NCBI RefSeq assembly: GCF_019279795.1
Contig: NC_056739.1
Location: 18,703,292-18,767,291 of the forward strand
DNA: 64,000 nt
Reading direction: 5' to 3'
DNA from: Protopterus annectens
Lineage: Eukaryota; Chordata; Ceratodontiformes; Protopteridae
Position numbers and translations under genes: made by a program. Shown here in pieces: positions 54,353 to 64,000 of this stretch. The notes under the pieces were generated by a model. That model saw only the letters and a program-made list of their open reading frames with translations. It had not been told where the DNA came from and did not search any database. The number at the start of each line of letters is the position of its first letter. Positions within the stretch are counted from its first letter, which is position 1.

Positions 54353-55840
54353 TCAATCTGGCAGCATATGACAGATTTTGGAGTCCTTTATCCTTTTGGT
54401 GAGGAACTTTTGGGGTCTCTCCAATTGCTGCAGATGTCGGGTGAGATACATCCCGAATGGGGCATTGTACTCGATCATTGGTCTGATAAGTGAAGAGTAC
54501 AGGGGAACAATGACCTCACTAGATCTGGATGTGAATCCCTTCATGATCAGGTGGGCAATGTAGAAGGTCTTTCTAACCACTTTAGCAATGTGAGTGTCAA
54601 AAGAAAGGCCACTGTCAACCTGGGTCCCCAGGTCCCTGATAACCTCTTCTGTGCTTAGTGGATTGCCACCTATATGGTAGCTTGGGGTTACCTTGTTTTT
54701 CCCGAAGGGTATGACTATACATTTTTTGGCGTTTAACTTCAGGCCATGGCTCTGGCACCAGCTATCTGTTTCCGTGAGTCCCTTCTGAAGGATATCCGTG
54801 TCGGATGCACTTTCCACTATGGCGCCCAGTTTGCAGTCGTCTGCAAACTTTGTCAGCCAAAGTCCTCCCATGTTGGCCTGTACTTCTGAGAAGTAGATGC
54901 CAAACAATAGGGGGCCAAGGACCGAGCCCTGTGGGACACCACTTGTGACCGGCTTGGAGTCTGACACAGCGCCAGCAACTCTAACCCTGTGGGTTCTGTC
55001 CTTAAGCCAGTTTGCAACCCATCTTGTGACATATGGGTTTACATTTAAGCTGGTAAGTTTTCTACAATACCCGAGTGGGGTATTGTGTCGAAGCCTTGCA
55101 AGGTCAAGGTAGGCTGTATGGACTGCCTTTCCTCATCAATGGCCTTGGTGACTGTTTCAAGAAGTCAACCAAGTTCAAAAGGCATGATCTTCCCTTGACA
55201 AAGCCAAACTGGGTCGGGTCCAATGTCTGCAAGTCCCCTATATCTTTGTTTATGAGCTCCATTATGATCCTCTCCATAGCTTTGCAGACTAGACTTGTTA
55301 AGCTTATGGGGCGGTAATTACCAGGGTCCGTAGAGGCACCGCCTTTGTGGAGTGGGACCACAGTTGCCGTACGCCACTCCTTGGGCACATATCCTGTGGT
55401 AAGGCTGAGATTAAACAGCTGCCTTATGTGCGGGTTTAATTCCTCATTTAGCTCATGTAGCACACAGCCGGGGACACCATCCTGTCCCATTGATGCTGTA
55501 TTTTTAGCTTTAGAGAGGGCAGCTTTCACCTGCGCATTTGAGATGTCCGGGAGGCTACACTCGGCTGGGATAGTTATCTCTCCTTTAGGGGGGGAGAGGG
55601 GGGTGAAGTTTGCACTGAACCTGTCTGCCAGTATGTTGGCAATGTCTGTGGGTTCAGTGATTTTTGTATCATTTTGGACTAATTCTGAGCATATCTGGGA
55701 GTTTCCACCCAGGTTCCTAACATAGCTGAAAAAGGCCTTATGATTGTCCTTTGAATCCATGGCAATTTTTCTCTCAAAATTGGCCTTAGTTGATTTTATG
55801 AGTGCTCGTATTTTTTACTAATAATGATCAGGGTGACTTC
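54353..55840 (-). pseudogene. LINE reverse transcriptase domain (frameshifted)
   Basis: 55104-55760 reads KAFFSYVRNLGG, KNTASMGQDGVPGCVL, VPKEWRTATVVPLHKGG and YRPISLTSLVCKAMERII, ending in GFVKGRSCLLNLVDFL before a frame slip. 54353-54967 continues with SGVPQGSVLGPLLFGIYFSE and the catalytic FADDCKLG, then QSHGLKLNAKKCIVIPFG. The downstream stretch 53997-54356 (YSVAYRLLRGDMCLTYK) is the C-terminal thumb/connection region. The order and motifs are typical of the CR1 group. At least two frameshifts. Confidence 0.87.
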
Positions 55841-56178
55841 CCTTTTATGGATTTTGTTCTATCATGTAATAGCTTTCTCCTCTTATTGTAAAGTTTGTTA
55901 ATGGCTGGGGTCCACCAGACTGGACGTTTGCCCTTTGTGGAAAGAGTCTTGGTTTTATTTGGGATTGCCTGATCCATGCAGTCCTGGAAGTGTTCATAGA
56001 AGGCATTTGTAAGGGCTTCGCAGCTTGGGTTGTGGTTTCCTCTGGCTCAGGGGCCTTGAAGGATACCACACCAGTCTTGAGTAGTGTGAAGTTTGCTTTA
56101 GAGAAGTTCTTCACTATGGTCTTTTGCTTGGGGTGGGGCGGATGTGGATTTCCAGTGAGATTAGTTTATGATCAGATC

Positions 56179-56700
56179 TCACCAATGAGGGATATACTTC
56201 CGTGTGGAGCATTTTGTCCCCATGTTTGTGACAATGAGATCTAGTATATTTTCTCCTCTCGTGGGAACAGTGACTAGCTGTTCCATGGCATTTGAATTTA
56301 TGAACTCCAGGAACCGTTGGGCTAGAAAGTTAGGGCTTGAGTAATGTTCCCAGTCTATATTCGGGTAGTTGAAGTCACCCAATATGATGGTGTTTGGAGA
56401 TACATTTATACCCTCCAGTGTCTTCAGGAAGGCTGTGTGGGGTTCCTGAGTTTGAGAGGGTGGCCTGTAGCATGCTACAATTTGTAGAGCAGTTTTGCCT
56501 ATGGTTAGTTGTACCTGGATGGTTTCCGAAGCTTCGTGCGTTGCCACCAACCTGGAGGTGTGAGTATCCTTTATGAATATGGATACACCCCCTCCTTTTG
56601 TGGTGTGGTCCGGGTTTTGGGGCCGGAACGCATGATATGAGGTAAAACCTAATAGTGCCGGGGTGCTCTCAGGAGCCGTGAACCAGGTTTCAGTTTTGAC
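56179..56700 (-). pseudogene. LINE endonuclease domain (partial)
   Basis: Apurinic-type endonuclease of a CR1/L2-like LINE: ETWFTAPESTP at the truncated start, GGGVSIFIKDTHTSRLVA, VACYRPPSQTQE, the catalytic GDFNYPNIDWEHY, then LVTVPTRGENILDLIVTN. N-terminal active-site residues are missing because of the 5' truncation, and the frame is lost near 56179. In an intact element it nicks target DNA to prime reverse transcription. Confidence 0.82.
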
Positions 56701-59104
56701 GTCTAAGAGCCACTCCTGTGCCTGCGGCTCTGCTCGCTCCATCGGCTGCATAGGATATGAGCCGCATGGAGGAGTTGGTTAAAGAATTTAGGATTGCTAG
56801 CTGTGAGGCAATCTTGTCTTGAGCCCCAGCAGCTGAAGGATCCTGAACCACTTCACCTAGTTCCTTGAGAATATCTCTTTGAAGTCTGGTGAAGTGACAA
56901 AGGTAGTTCAGCGAACGCATAGCAAAGGTCGCTGAAGAAAACATCCGCTTGCCATACCTGTCCATGGTCCTAGAATCTTTGTTAGGAGGATGGACAGGCA
57001 CTGAAGGATCCGCCAGTTCCTTCTTGGTGGCCGCCACCACCATAGCATCCACAGAGACCCTTAGAAAGAAACTGCTTGTCTGAAGGGGCCGTAATAAATT
57101 TGGATGGTCTCCTGGGGACTGGTTCCACAGAATCTGGAGCTGCCCACGCCTTCGAGCCACTACCTGCATAAGTGGGTCGAAGGCGGAGACACCCAGTAGG
57201 TGGAGGGTCGGGATCCAAAAGCCTCCAGGTATACCGACTCATCCTCGGAGGGGTCAATGGAGGGCCAATTCCCCCTCTGTTTGAGGAGCTCAAGGATGTC
57301 TGAAAAGGAGACATCCTCAGAGGGGGACCGTGGGGAACCCTCCGACTCATCTAAGTCGGTATCAGATGTTGTAGACTCAGGGGAGTCTGTGTGTTTCCTC
57401 TTACACGTCCTCTTCCGAGGGGGTTCCCCTGCAGGATCAGGAGAAACCTCGGAAGAGGAAGTTATTCCCAATGGGGAAACCTGGGGCGATGGATCCCTGG
57501 GCCTGAGAGCAAGAGGCTGGCAAGAGGCGTCCACAGGCACTGAAGAGGGAGGAGCTAAAGGGATGGACCACTGACCTGGCTCAGGTGCCAGGACACTCCT
57601 CATCACCTCAAAGGCTCCTCTCTCCGGGAGGCCGGAATATTCCCGTTCCGAAGAAATAGGAATTCCCGGCTCCACTGAGAGAGAAGGCTCCGAGGCCGAT
57701 GTCGGTGCCGAGCTTACCAAAGCCGAAGCCCCAAGAGGGAGAGCGGGGTCGGACAAGGGTCCGATGCCACTAGCCCCCTCGGAGCCAACAAGGGAAACTC
57801 GACGACCAGATCCCTCCAAGGAAGGTCTCATGGAGGAGATCGGAGCCGAAGACGACGGAGCCGAAAGGGGATGTATCGGTTCCGGCGCCGACATGGTCGC
57901 TGTCCCGAGAAGCTCCGGCTCCGAACTCTGGAGGGGAGTCGGAGGAGGAAGTTCAAGGGGGAGAGCAATAGCCGAAGTCTGCTGAGACGGGCTATGGAGC
58001 ATTTGGTCTAGTGCCTGTGACTTCAACAGCCTGCTTACCACCCTCTCTAAATCGTGGTCAGACAGCCTGGAAGATCTCGAAGATCGGCTCCGATGACTCC
58101 GTTCCGACAAAAGAGGAGACCCCGGAGCCGAGTGGATAGATTCCAAAGAAGGGGACCGAGATCTCTTCTTGGACGAAGCCATCGGAGCCGACGTCCTCTG
58201 GGTCCCAGATGGAGCCGAAGGCTTCTCGGCTCCGATACTGGATAATATGTCGGCTCCAGCCGGAGCCGACAAGGCAACAGTAGATTGAGTGTCGGAGCCG
58301 GTCGGAACCGACACTACCACCTCAGAAGAAGAAAGATCGGCTCCGGCCGGAGCCGATCTTGACTCCGAAGGAGTCGGAGCCACCGGGGAAGGCTTAACAA
58401 CTCTAGCCTGAACCTTAGGTGGCTCTGAAGGTTTACTCGACCCAGTTTTAGTGGGTGAACCTTCTGGCTTTAGCCACGGAGGATCAACTTGTTCCTCCTC
58501 TCCTGCAGGACTCTCTGGCTAAAAGAGTGACATATGGCACAGGAGTCCTGCAGGTGTAAAGGCCCCAGGCAGTAAACACAAGAAGTGTGACCGTCTGTCA
58601 GAGACATTTTCTGACAGCACGAGTCACACTTCCTGAAGCCTGAGACCTTTCCTTCCTTAGACATAGTCCAAGTAAAAAACAACACTCACACACCCCAAAC
58701 AATCACACTATTAATCCCAACAAAACACACACACAGATAGGGATTAAGAAAAGAGGCCTAGGCCTAACTGAAAAATTTTAAACTTTACAATAACTAGAAA
58801 GTTTTTAAATATATGGGGAAATAGGGTGGGCTGTAGAAACACTACACACTATGATATGGAACAAGGGAGTGACAAAACCCTGACTAAACTGTTTGAAAAT
58901 TCAAACTTACCTGAGCTGGCAAAAAAGAGACCTCTTCGCAAAGTGGCAAACGAGATCTGGGGTAGTCCCACCTTGCATCATGGGATATAGGGTTGCCTCG
59001 AGCTGGTAAAAGGAGTTCTCAAGCTAAGCAAGTGCCGAGTCGGAGCCGAGGATCGGCTCCGAACCAATCCAGCAAGAATGAAGGCGAGATTGACAACTTA
59101 ACAT

Positions 59105-61147
59105 CCACATTTTACCACCACGTTGCCCTTTGGGGTACGGTCTGGATGGGGTGGAAAAACGGACTCCGACAGCAGACAGAGTCTTTCCCTCTTGCTCACA
59201 CCGGGTAAGGGTCTCCTTTACTTTAGGGCCAAAGAGAGTGGCACCGTCAAATGGGGCGTTAGTAAAGGAAGACTTGAAGGCTTCCGCAAAGGAACATAAG
59301 CTCATCCAGGATTGTCTACAAAGAGCAATCGCTGAAGCCGCAGCCCTACTCGATCCTTCGGCTGCATATGAAATGAGCCTCATGGATGAGTTCACAATAG
59401 AAGTAAGGGTATTGAGTTGTGCTGTAACTTTCTCTGAGACAGCAGCATCTGTAGTACCCTGGAGGGTATCTCCCAACTCTTTGATTAGATCCCTCTGTAA
59501 CAGTGTGAAATGGGTCAAACAGTTCAGCGATCGCATGGAAAAAGCCGCTGAACTAAAAATGCGCTTCCCATACCTGTCCACAGTCCTAGAATCTCTGTTA
59601 GGCGGATGGACAGATGAGGAAGATTCAGACATCTCCTTTTTAGTGGCCGCTGCCACCACCATAGCGTCCACTGGAACTCCTTTTGTGAGATAAGCCTTAT
59701 CTTGAGGGGCAGTAATATATTTATTAGGCTTTCTAGGGACTGGCTCCACTGTGTCAGTTGTCTCCCACGCCCTTCGAGCAATCAATTCCATCAACTCATC
59801 GAAGGGCGGAGTGACCCAGGAGGAAGAAGGGCGAGCACCGAATGCCTTCAGCAAGACTGACTCATCCTCAGAAGGGGGTAGGGCTTGCCAATTACCTCTC
59901 TGTTTTAGGATCTCCAGGATGTCAGAAAAGGAGACATCCTCTGAGGGTGATTTCGGGGACCCTTCTGACTCATCTAAGTCAGTGTCTGATGTCAAGGATT
60001 CTTGTGGAGAATCCAAGTGTCTCCTCTTACACAACCTTTTCCTCGGAACTTCCTCGGGGGGGACATCCGATGAAGCCTCCGAGGAAGAGGGGGCTCCCTC
60101 TGGGGGCGGCTGAGACACCGGTGCTCGACGCTTTGACGTAGCCGTGAGTGCAGAGGAGGATAACGGACCCTTATGGGAAGGAGAAGCTGTTTCTGCAGAA
60201 GTGGTTGTCTGAGTCGACAACACCTTCCTCATGAGGTCGAAGGCCCCCGGGTCCCGAGTCGAGGAATCCCTCAGTTCCGAAGAAAGCGGAGGGATCCCCG
60301 AGACAGGGACCGAGGGTATCGACCCCGAGGACGGAGCCGAGTCGATCTGAGCAGAGGCACCGAGAGGGAGAGTCAGAACCGAAACATCGGTCCGACTCTC
60401 GGTCCCCGAACCAAGGATGGATCGTCGGCTCCGAGACTCCGGTAAAGGGTCCGTCGGAGTTGAGGTGAACGGTGCCGACCGAGAAAAAGACGGTTTCGGC
60501 ACCGAGGGCTCCACGATCATCAGATCAGCCTCTCCCGGCTCCGAGGACTGAATAGGTCTCGGAGGAGGAACAGATGGAGATAAGGGAAGGCCTTCGAGTC
60601 TCGACACCAACTGGGAAGAGACTGAGATGAGTTTGGACAAGGCCGTATTCTCCATTAATTTCTGCACCACACGGTCTACATCGGTGTCGGAGAGGGGCCT
60701 AGAAGAACGCGTCGAAGGAATCGAAGACGGAGCCGACCTCAAGAGCACAGGAGGTGGGAGCTCCGTCACCGGTTCCAAGACTCGAGGCTCGGTAACAGAC
60801 AAAAGTTCGATACTCGGCCCCGAGGTCTGTGGAACCGGTGAGCGAACTTTAAATGAAGAGCTCGGAGCCGATGACATGGGCTCCGACGTCTTCGATTCCT
60901 TCGAGGATTTAGATGTCTGGTCCGATGCATCCAAAGCCTCTTGGAAAGCAGGCTTCAAAAGGCCTCTATCCATGAGTTTCCTGCGCCTATCTGTCATGAC
61001 CCTTCCACTGAAAGAATGACAAATGGAGCAGTCTTCTTGCAGATGGAGAGGGCCAAGACAGTAGACGCAGGAACTATGGTTGTCTGTGACAGACATTTTC
61101 TGTCCACATTGGCACCGTTTGAAGCCTGACTTAGCTTTTTCAGACAT
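59105..61147 (-). pseudogene. gag: DIRS Gag, open until the E insertion (F)
   Basis: The start ATG at 61147 (MSEKAKSGFKRCQCGQKM) was chosen over an upstream in-frame Met because all relatives start MS.K. About 680 codons are open. Cys/His cluster residues 11-45 (C-x-C, H-x2-C-x2-CLG-x2-H, C-x2-C); Ser/Pro-rich middle with SDTDVDRVVQKLMEN; basic PRKRLCKRRHLDSPQ, likely an NLS, next to acidic SDTDLDESEGSP; SFSDILEILKQRGNW; core FSMRSLNCLTHFTLLQRDL; and FGPKVKETLTRCEQEGKTLS. E interrupts at GGKMW; the RG-rich tail continues at 49950-50095. Confidence 0.88.
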
Positions 61148-61685
61148 AATAACAGTATAACAGTAGGTCAAAATTAGTAAAACTATATAGCACACAGTCT
61201 TGGACAGGCAGTACCAACAATAAAGTCAAAGCCAGTAAATTAGTCAAATCCGGTAATATGTCAAATCCAGTAGAAGTTTTATAACTTATAAAAGTTCTAT
61301 AAGTCTTATAAGTTTAGAGGGTGGGGTAGGCTCCGAGGGAACTAACTTATTATAAATATATATAAAAGATATATACGTACTCGAAGAAAGCCCTCGACTC
61401 ACTACACACACACACACAAAACCTAAAGGTAAACTAGAAGAAAAAATTATCTAAAAAGTTAGATAAAAGTAATCTTAGCTGTCAGGTGGTCCGAGCTCAT
61501 CAAAAATGATGCGAACGTTGCAGCGGCAAACTAGATCTGGGGTAAAGGCAGAGGGGAATTGTGGGAGATAGGTTGGTCTCGAGCTTCTTCTCGATGCAGA
61601 GCTTTGCCAAGCGGCCGACACGGAGCCGAGAATCGGCTCCGAACCCATTTGTAAGAACAAACGGCGAGATTGAACACTCTCACAT

Positions 61686-61705
61686 TGAAAATTACAACAT
61701 CAGAT
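61686..61705 (-). mobile_element. DIRS relic X, right terminus
   Basis: The last 20 bp of X, TGAAAATTACAACATCAGAT, displaced to the far side of F. It ends with the ACATCAGAT motif shared with C (34570) and W (3959). Confidence 0.65.
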
Positions 61706-62163
61706 CGAAAAGGTTTTTTTTTTTTTTTAAGCAGAAAGGAAGGTACCAATAATGTTAGAAATGAATAACCTCTACAGGGTAGAAATTAGAGAAAGGAAAG
61801 AAAGGTAAAAGAACCAAAAATGGTACTCAAGGGTATACCCAAGAAATAGTGAGTAGGAAACAAAAGTATTGCCTGATGGACAGAACCCAAAAAACACTAG
61901 ATGGTAAAGGAGAAAATTCAGAAGATAATAAAAATGCAATAGAAAATCATTAAAACACTTACAACCCTGAGAAAAGTTACCAGACTGCTGAAGACATAAG
62001 GCTCTACATCTGAGCGATATGGTGGCAAATGAGATCTGAGGTATCTTAGGTTAGTGAGGCATTATGGATGAAGTGAGAGCTCAAAAGTTGGATCCGAGAA
62101 TCTGTAAAAAGCAGCTGAGTCAGATCCAATGTTGGATTAGTTGAGGAATGAATGAAAACAGAT
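61706..62163 (-). mobile_element. DIRS relic Y, leader and right terminus
   Basis: Noncoding family-C leader: TACCAATAATGTTAG-type motifs, GTGGCAAATGAGATCTGAGG, GGCATTATGG and GTTGGATCCGAGAATC, ending near GAAAACAGAT. X appears to have inserted in this leader. The gag and body of Y are not in view. A T-run of about 15 bases is at 61714-61728. Confidence 0.55.
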
Positions 62164-62211
62164 TATTGTTTGTCTAAACTCCGAGTCCAGAGGTGAAGGA
62201 TGCATTGGAAT

Positions 62212-62520
62212 CTAACAGGCCTGTTCCTCAATCCTCAGAGCCTTTGATGCCTGAATCGGAAATGAAGTAACACCGGACCTCTTCTTAAGATCTGAAAAAC
62301 GGTAAATCAGTAGATTTCTTTGGTTTTGTTGTCTTTGGATCCAGTGGAAGAAGCCCTTTAACAATGAGTTTGTTTTATCCATCTGCCAAGGCTCTGGGTC
62401 TAAAGACAATGCAAAACTCACAAGACAATGAACAATGCGACACCCGCAGACACACTACACACAGGCCATGAATATCTTCCTTTGGGATCTTGTGACATTT
62501 TGAGCATTTCTTAAAACTTG
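62212..62520 (-). pseudogene. gag: DIRS Gag N-terminal relic (Z)
   Basis: Reading the minus strand from about 62520 gives LTSFKKCSKCHKIPKEDIHG followed by LCVVCL, H and further Cys: the full DIRS Gag Cys/His cluster with normal spacing. After a slip near 62425, the frame 62212-62421 carries QMDKTNSLLKGFF, equivalent to ERKNKLLLKGLF in W. No start codon is obvious in the leader. Truncated at Y. A divergent, old copy. Confidence 0.62.
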
Positions 62521-62549
62521 TCAGTTTTTCCAACTTAAATAGAAAGGAG

Positions 62550-62690
62550 AATTTTAATGTCAGAAATGTTTTTAAAACTGCAAAGCACTTAGCAAACTAT
62601 GTACAAATCATTGCTTGGTTACAATACTACTTACCGCTAGCTACTAACGTCTATGAATAGTACACTAATGATCAACTAAATATATAAATT

Positions 62691-62739
<49 letters not shown>

Positions 62740-62980
62740 GTGTGTCCCTGTCAGATTATCAAGGTGTAAAGATAGTTGAAGGTTGCCAGCCTAGTAGATA
62801 ATTCTGTCATTTGTAAATATTTATGTAAGCCACAGGCTTGTTCTCTTAAATGTGAAAAGACTGTATTGGATGTTGAAGTGAAAAATGTAAGTGCACTCTG
62901 GTGTCAGAAAGCTGATAAGTCAAGCATTGTGAAATTCTTTAATCTAAAACTCGGAGCAGAGATGTCTAGAGGGAGGCATT
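62550..62980. other. AT-rich spacer with (TA)n(CA)n microsatellite
   Basis: No gene recognised. A compound microsatellite (TATA.. then about twenty CA, then TGTGTG) occupies about 62681-62745. The rest may be the eroded leader of Z and the weakly conserved start of the LTR-like repeat. Confidence 0.55.
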
Positions 62981-64000
62981 CTGCCTATCATTTTGAGGCT
63001 AGAGTTAATGGCTAGAATTTACATGCATAATTTCTCTTATTGCTCTGGCTTCCTGACCAGCTGCAAGATCAAAAGGCCTATTAACCTCTGAGTTTCTGTT
63101 AGCCTGGGAACCAGAAAGAAATGATGTAATATAAAATTAATCAGTGATACTGTGTTATCACTTTAAGGAAAGAAAGAATGAGGGCATTTGAGCATTTGTC
63201 TTGAGAACATCCAACTCACCCGCACTCTGCCTGTGTTCCATATGTAAATTTATTTTAGAACTGTGATTTCTCTTAGATATAGCTAGGAACTAGGAAGATT
63301 AGATTAGTTTTTTTTCTGTATTGATGTCAGAATTTTTCACCTGTATTATTTTAAGTATTTCTCTGTGATCTCTGAACTCTTGACTGGCACTGTGTAGTAA
63401 GAAGTATTGTCTTGTGTTTTTATTATTTATTATTAAATATTTTTAAACCTTTCAACTGTGGCTGTTTTGCGTAGAGATAATTTAAGCTGTAGAGTACATT
63501 GCATGTATATACAGATACTGGCCAAGCCACTCCAATAAGCCGTGACTGTTAAGTTGCACTTACTATTTGGATAATAATATTGCACAGTATGATTGGAAAC
63601 CCTTTCAAAAGGGCCTTTTAGTAGCAGATAAATATTAGTGGGTGGTGGAAAGTGGTACTACCGTATAGTCTGGGTAAAAGGGGCATAGCCTTCCCCAGGA
63701 GTGTCTGTGTGGTTGTATATAACTCTAATCTCAAGTGTGTGTCAGCTACTTGGGTAGGGACACAAATTACTGGCTGGATAGAGAGGGTGCTGGAGGTTTT
63801 AGCTTGCCCACTAGGCTGAAATCTGGACCCTATAGTTGTGCCAGTAGGGAGTCCTACTGGGGACCTAGAGAGAAAGGGAGAAACCAGCTCCAGATTATTT
63901 GTGATCTCTGTGTGCTCTTAAGGGAAACTGTACTTTACTGTGTGTGTATTTATTATCCTTTCCCTATATAGACGCCCCTCATTGCTGTTAGTGGTGAGGA
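62981..64000 (+). mobile_element. LTR-like repeat, plus copy (runs off the window)
   Basis: Reverse-oriented relative of 13707-15062. Shared blocks, in order: CCTGGGAA..AGAAATGATGT, TATTATTTATTATTAAATAT, TTTAAACCTTTCA.TGTGGCTG, GTAGAGATA, AGAGGGTGCTGGAGGT, CTATAGTTGTGCCAG and AGAAACCAGCTC, to GTGGTGAGGA at the window edge. It contains a T-rich/polyadenylation-like zone, as LTRs do. The open frame at 63735-63971 has a counterpart in the minus copy, but conservation looks nucleotide-level, so I do not call a protein. Confidence 0.45.

Larger units (their letters stand above)
53873..56706 (-). mobile_element. CR1-like LINE, 5'-truncated, inside the E gag
   Basis: A non-LTR retrotransposon fragment of about 2.8 kb in the same orientation as E. 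It begins within the endonuclease domain, so its 5' end is truncated, and ends in a 3' tail of about four CCTATGAA octamers (53873-53905). Flanking gag reads ..GCCGCATCCAGGC on one side and GCCACTCCTGTGCC on the other. Compared with intact gag in D, roughly 13-15 bp of target were lost, and no target-site duplication is visible. Confidence 0.85.
53506..58664 (-). pseudogene. gag: DIRS Gag, split by a LINE (E)
   Basis: The start at 58664 (MSKEGKVSGFRKCDSCCQKM) is followed by the full Cys/His cluster, then a frame slip near 58470. 57160-58383 is open: SAPAGAD-type repeats, HRSRSSRLSDHDLERVVSRL, PRKRTCKRKHTDSPES, SDTDLDESEGSP and SFSDILELLKQRGNW. Another slip near 57165 leads to core segments up to 56707, where a CR1-like LINE (53873-56706) intervenes. 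The C-terminal part 53506-53872 resumes with LCNFADPFKASFTNTPFDGS, FGPQVKETLTRCEQDGKTLS and GRGGNNNRRRPRGRGG. Not translatable as one protein. Confidence 0.88.
50096..59104 (-). mobile_element. DIRS family A element E, carrying a LINE
   Basis: Left terminal repeat 50096-50281 begins AGAAGTTATGTACCTACG. Right terminal repeat 58943-59104 ends GACAACTTAACAT. The left repeat extends about 35 bp beyond the right one, as in classical DIRS1. Inserted into the F gag/pol overlap: GGTTTTCGAAA rejoins CCACATTTTACC, the order seen in A2 (TTTCCGAAACCACATTTTCC). Own length is about 6.2 kb without the LINE. Pol and YR are completely open; gag is interrupted. The youngest family A copy here by preservation. 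Confidence 0.94.
34884..61685 (-). mobile_element. DIRS family A-like element F, carrying D and E
   Basis: Left terminal repeat 34884-35068 begins AGAAGTTATGTCCTTACC. Right terminal repeat 61526-61685 ends AACACTCTCACAT. Both share CGCCGTTTGTTCTTAC-like and GGAGCCGATCCTCGGCTCC blocks in inverse orientation. Own sequence: 34884-35950, 47599-50095 and 59105-61685, about 6.1 kb. It sits in the right terminal repeat of X: GGAACAAAA rejoins TGAAAATTACAACATCAGAT. Gag and YR are open apart from the insertions; pol is broken. Confidence 0.92.

Noticed and set aside
53997-54356. Separate host gene encoding a 119-residue protein
   Set aside because: It is collinear with the LINE RT and carries the C-terminal YRLLRGDMCLTYK region of LINE polymerases.
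62681-62745. Possible CRISPR or satellite array
   Set aside because: It is a simple TA/CA microsatellite without spacers; the setting is eukaryotic.

Overview
This window is eukaryotic repeat DNA with no recognisable single-copy host gene. Almost everything between about 5 kb and 62.2 kb is tyrosine-recombinase (YR) retrotransposon sequence of the DIRS class. All DIRS copies are coded on the minus strand, so each element reads gag, then RT/RNase H/methyltransferase-like pol, then YR, from high to low coordinate. The abundance of DIRS elements, a CR1-like LINE and long AT-rich spacers suggest a vertebrate with a large genome. A caecilian or salamander, or possibly a lungfish, is my guess from general knowledge; the sequence does not prove it.

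Layout: (1) 1-498 is the 5' end of a DIRS element lying off the left edge (A0). (2) 499-5043 holds AT-rich spacer, a foldback MITE with a 9-bp target duplication, a DIRS gag relic (W) and a short hairpin repeat. (3) 5044-12068 is a decayed family-A DIRS (A1) with a second foldback MITE in its right terminal repeat. (4) 12069-15062 holds an ancient DIRS remnant (V) and an LTR-like repeat. (5) 15225-61705 is a nest. Element X is split by C (15952-34570) and by F (34884-61685). C is split by A2 (19512-31531), which is split by B1 (25608-31175). F is split by D (35951-47598), itself split by B2 (36166-41630), and by E (50096-59104), itself split by a CR1-like LINE (53873-56706). (6) 61706-64000 holds the leader of another relic (Y), a gag relic (Z) and a second copy of the LTR-like repeat in the opposite orientation.

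With insertions removed, each nested DIRS measures about 5.5 kb (family B) or 6.1-6.6 kb (families A and C). Each has inverted terminal repeats and an internal complementary region (ICR) just downstream of YR, in which the two outer ends are joined head to head. This is the architecture expected for DIRS replication through a circle. The best-preserved genes are the pol (718 codons) and YR (350 codons) of E, the gag (577 codons) of B2, and the gag of F, which is open up to the E insertion. No single element keeps all three genes uninterrupted. Family B terminal repeats carry a TATA box and initiator at identical spacing at both ends, so they could fire sense and antisense. In family A the hairpin stem of the terminal repeat recurs many times in gag.
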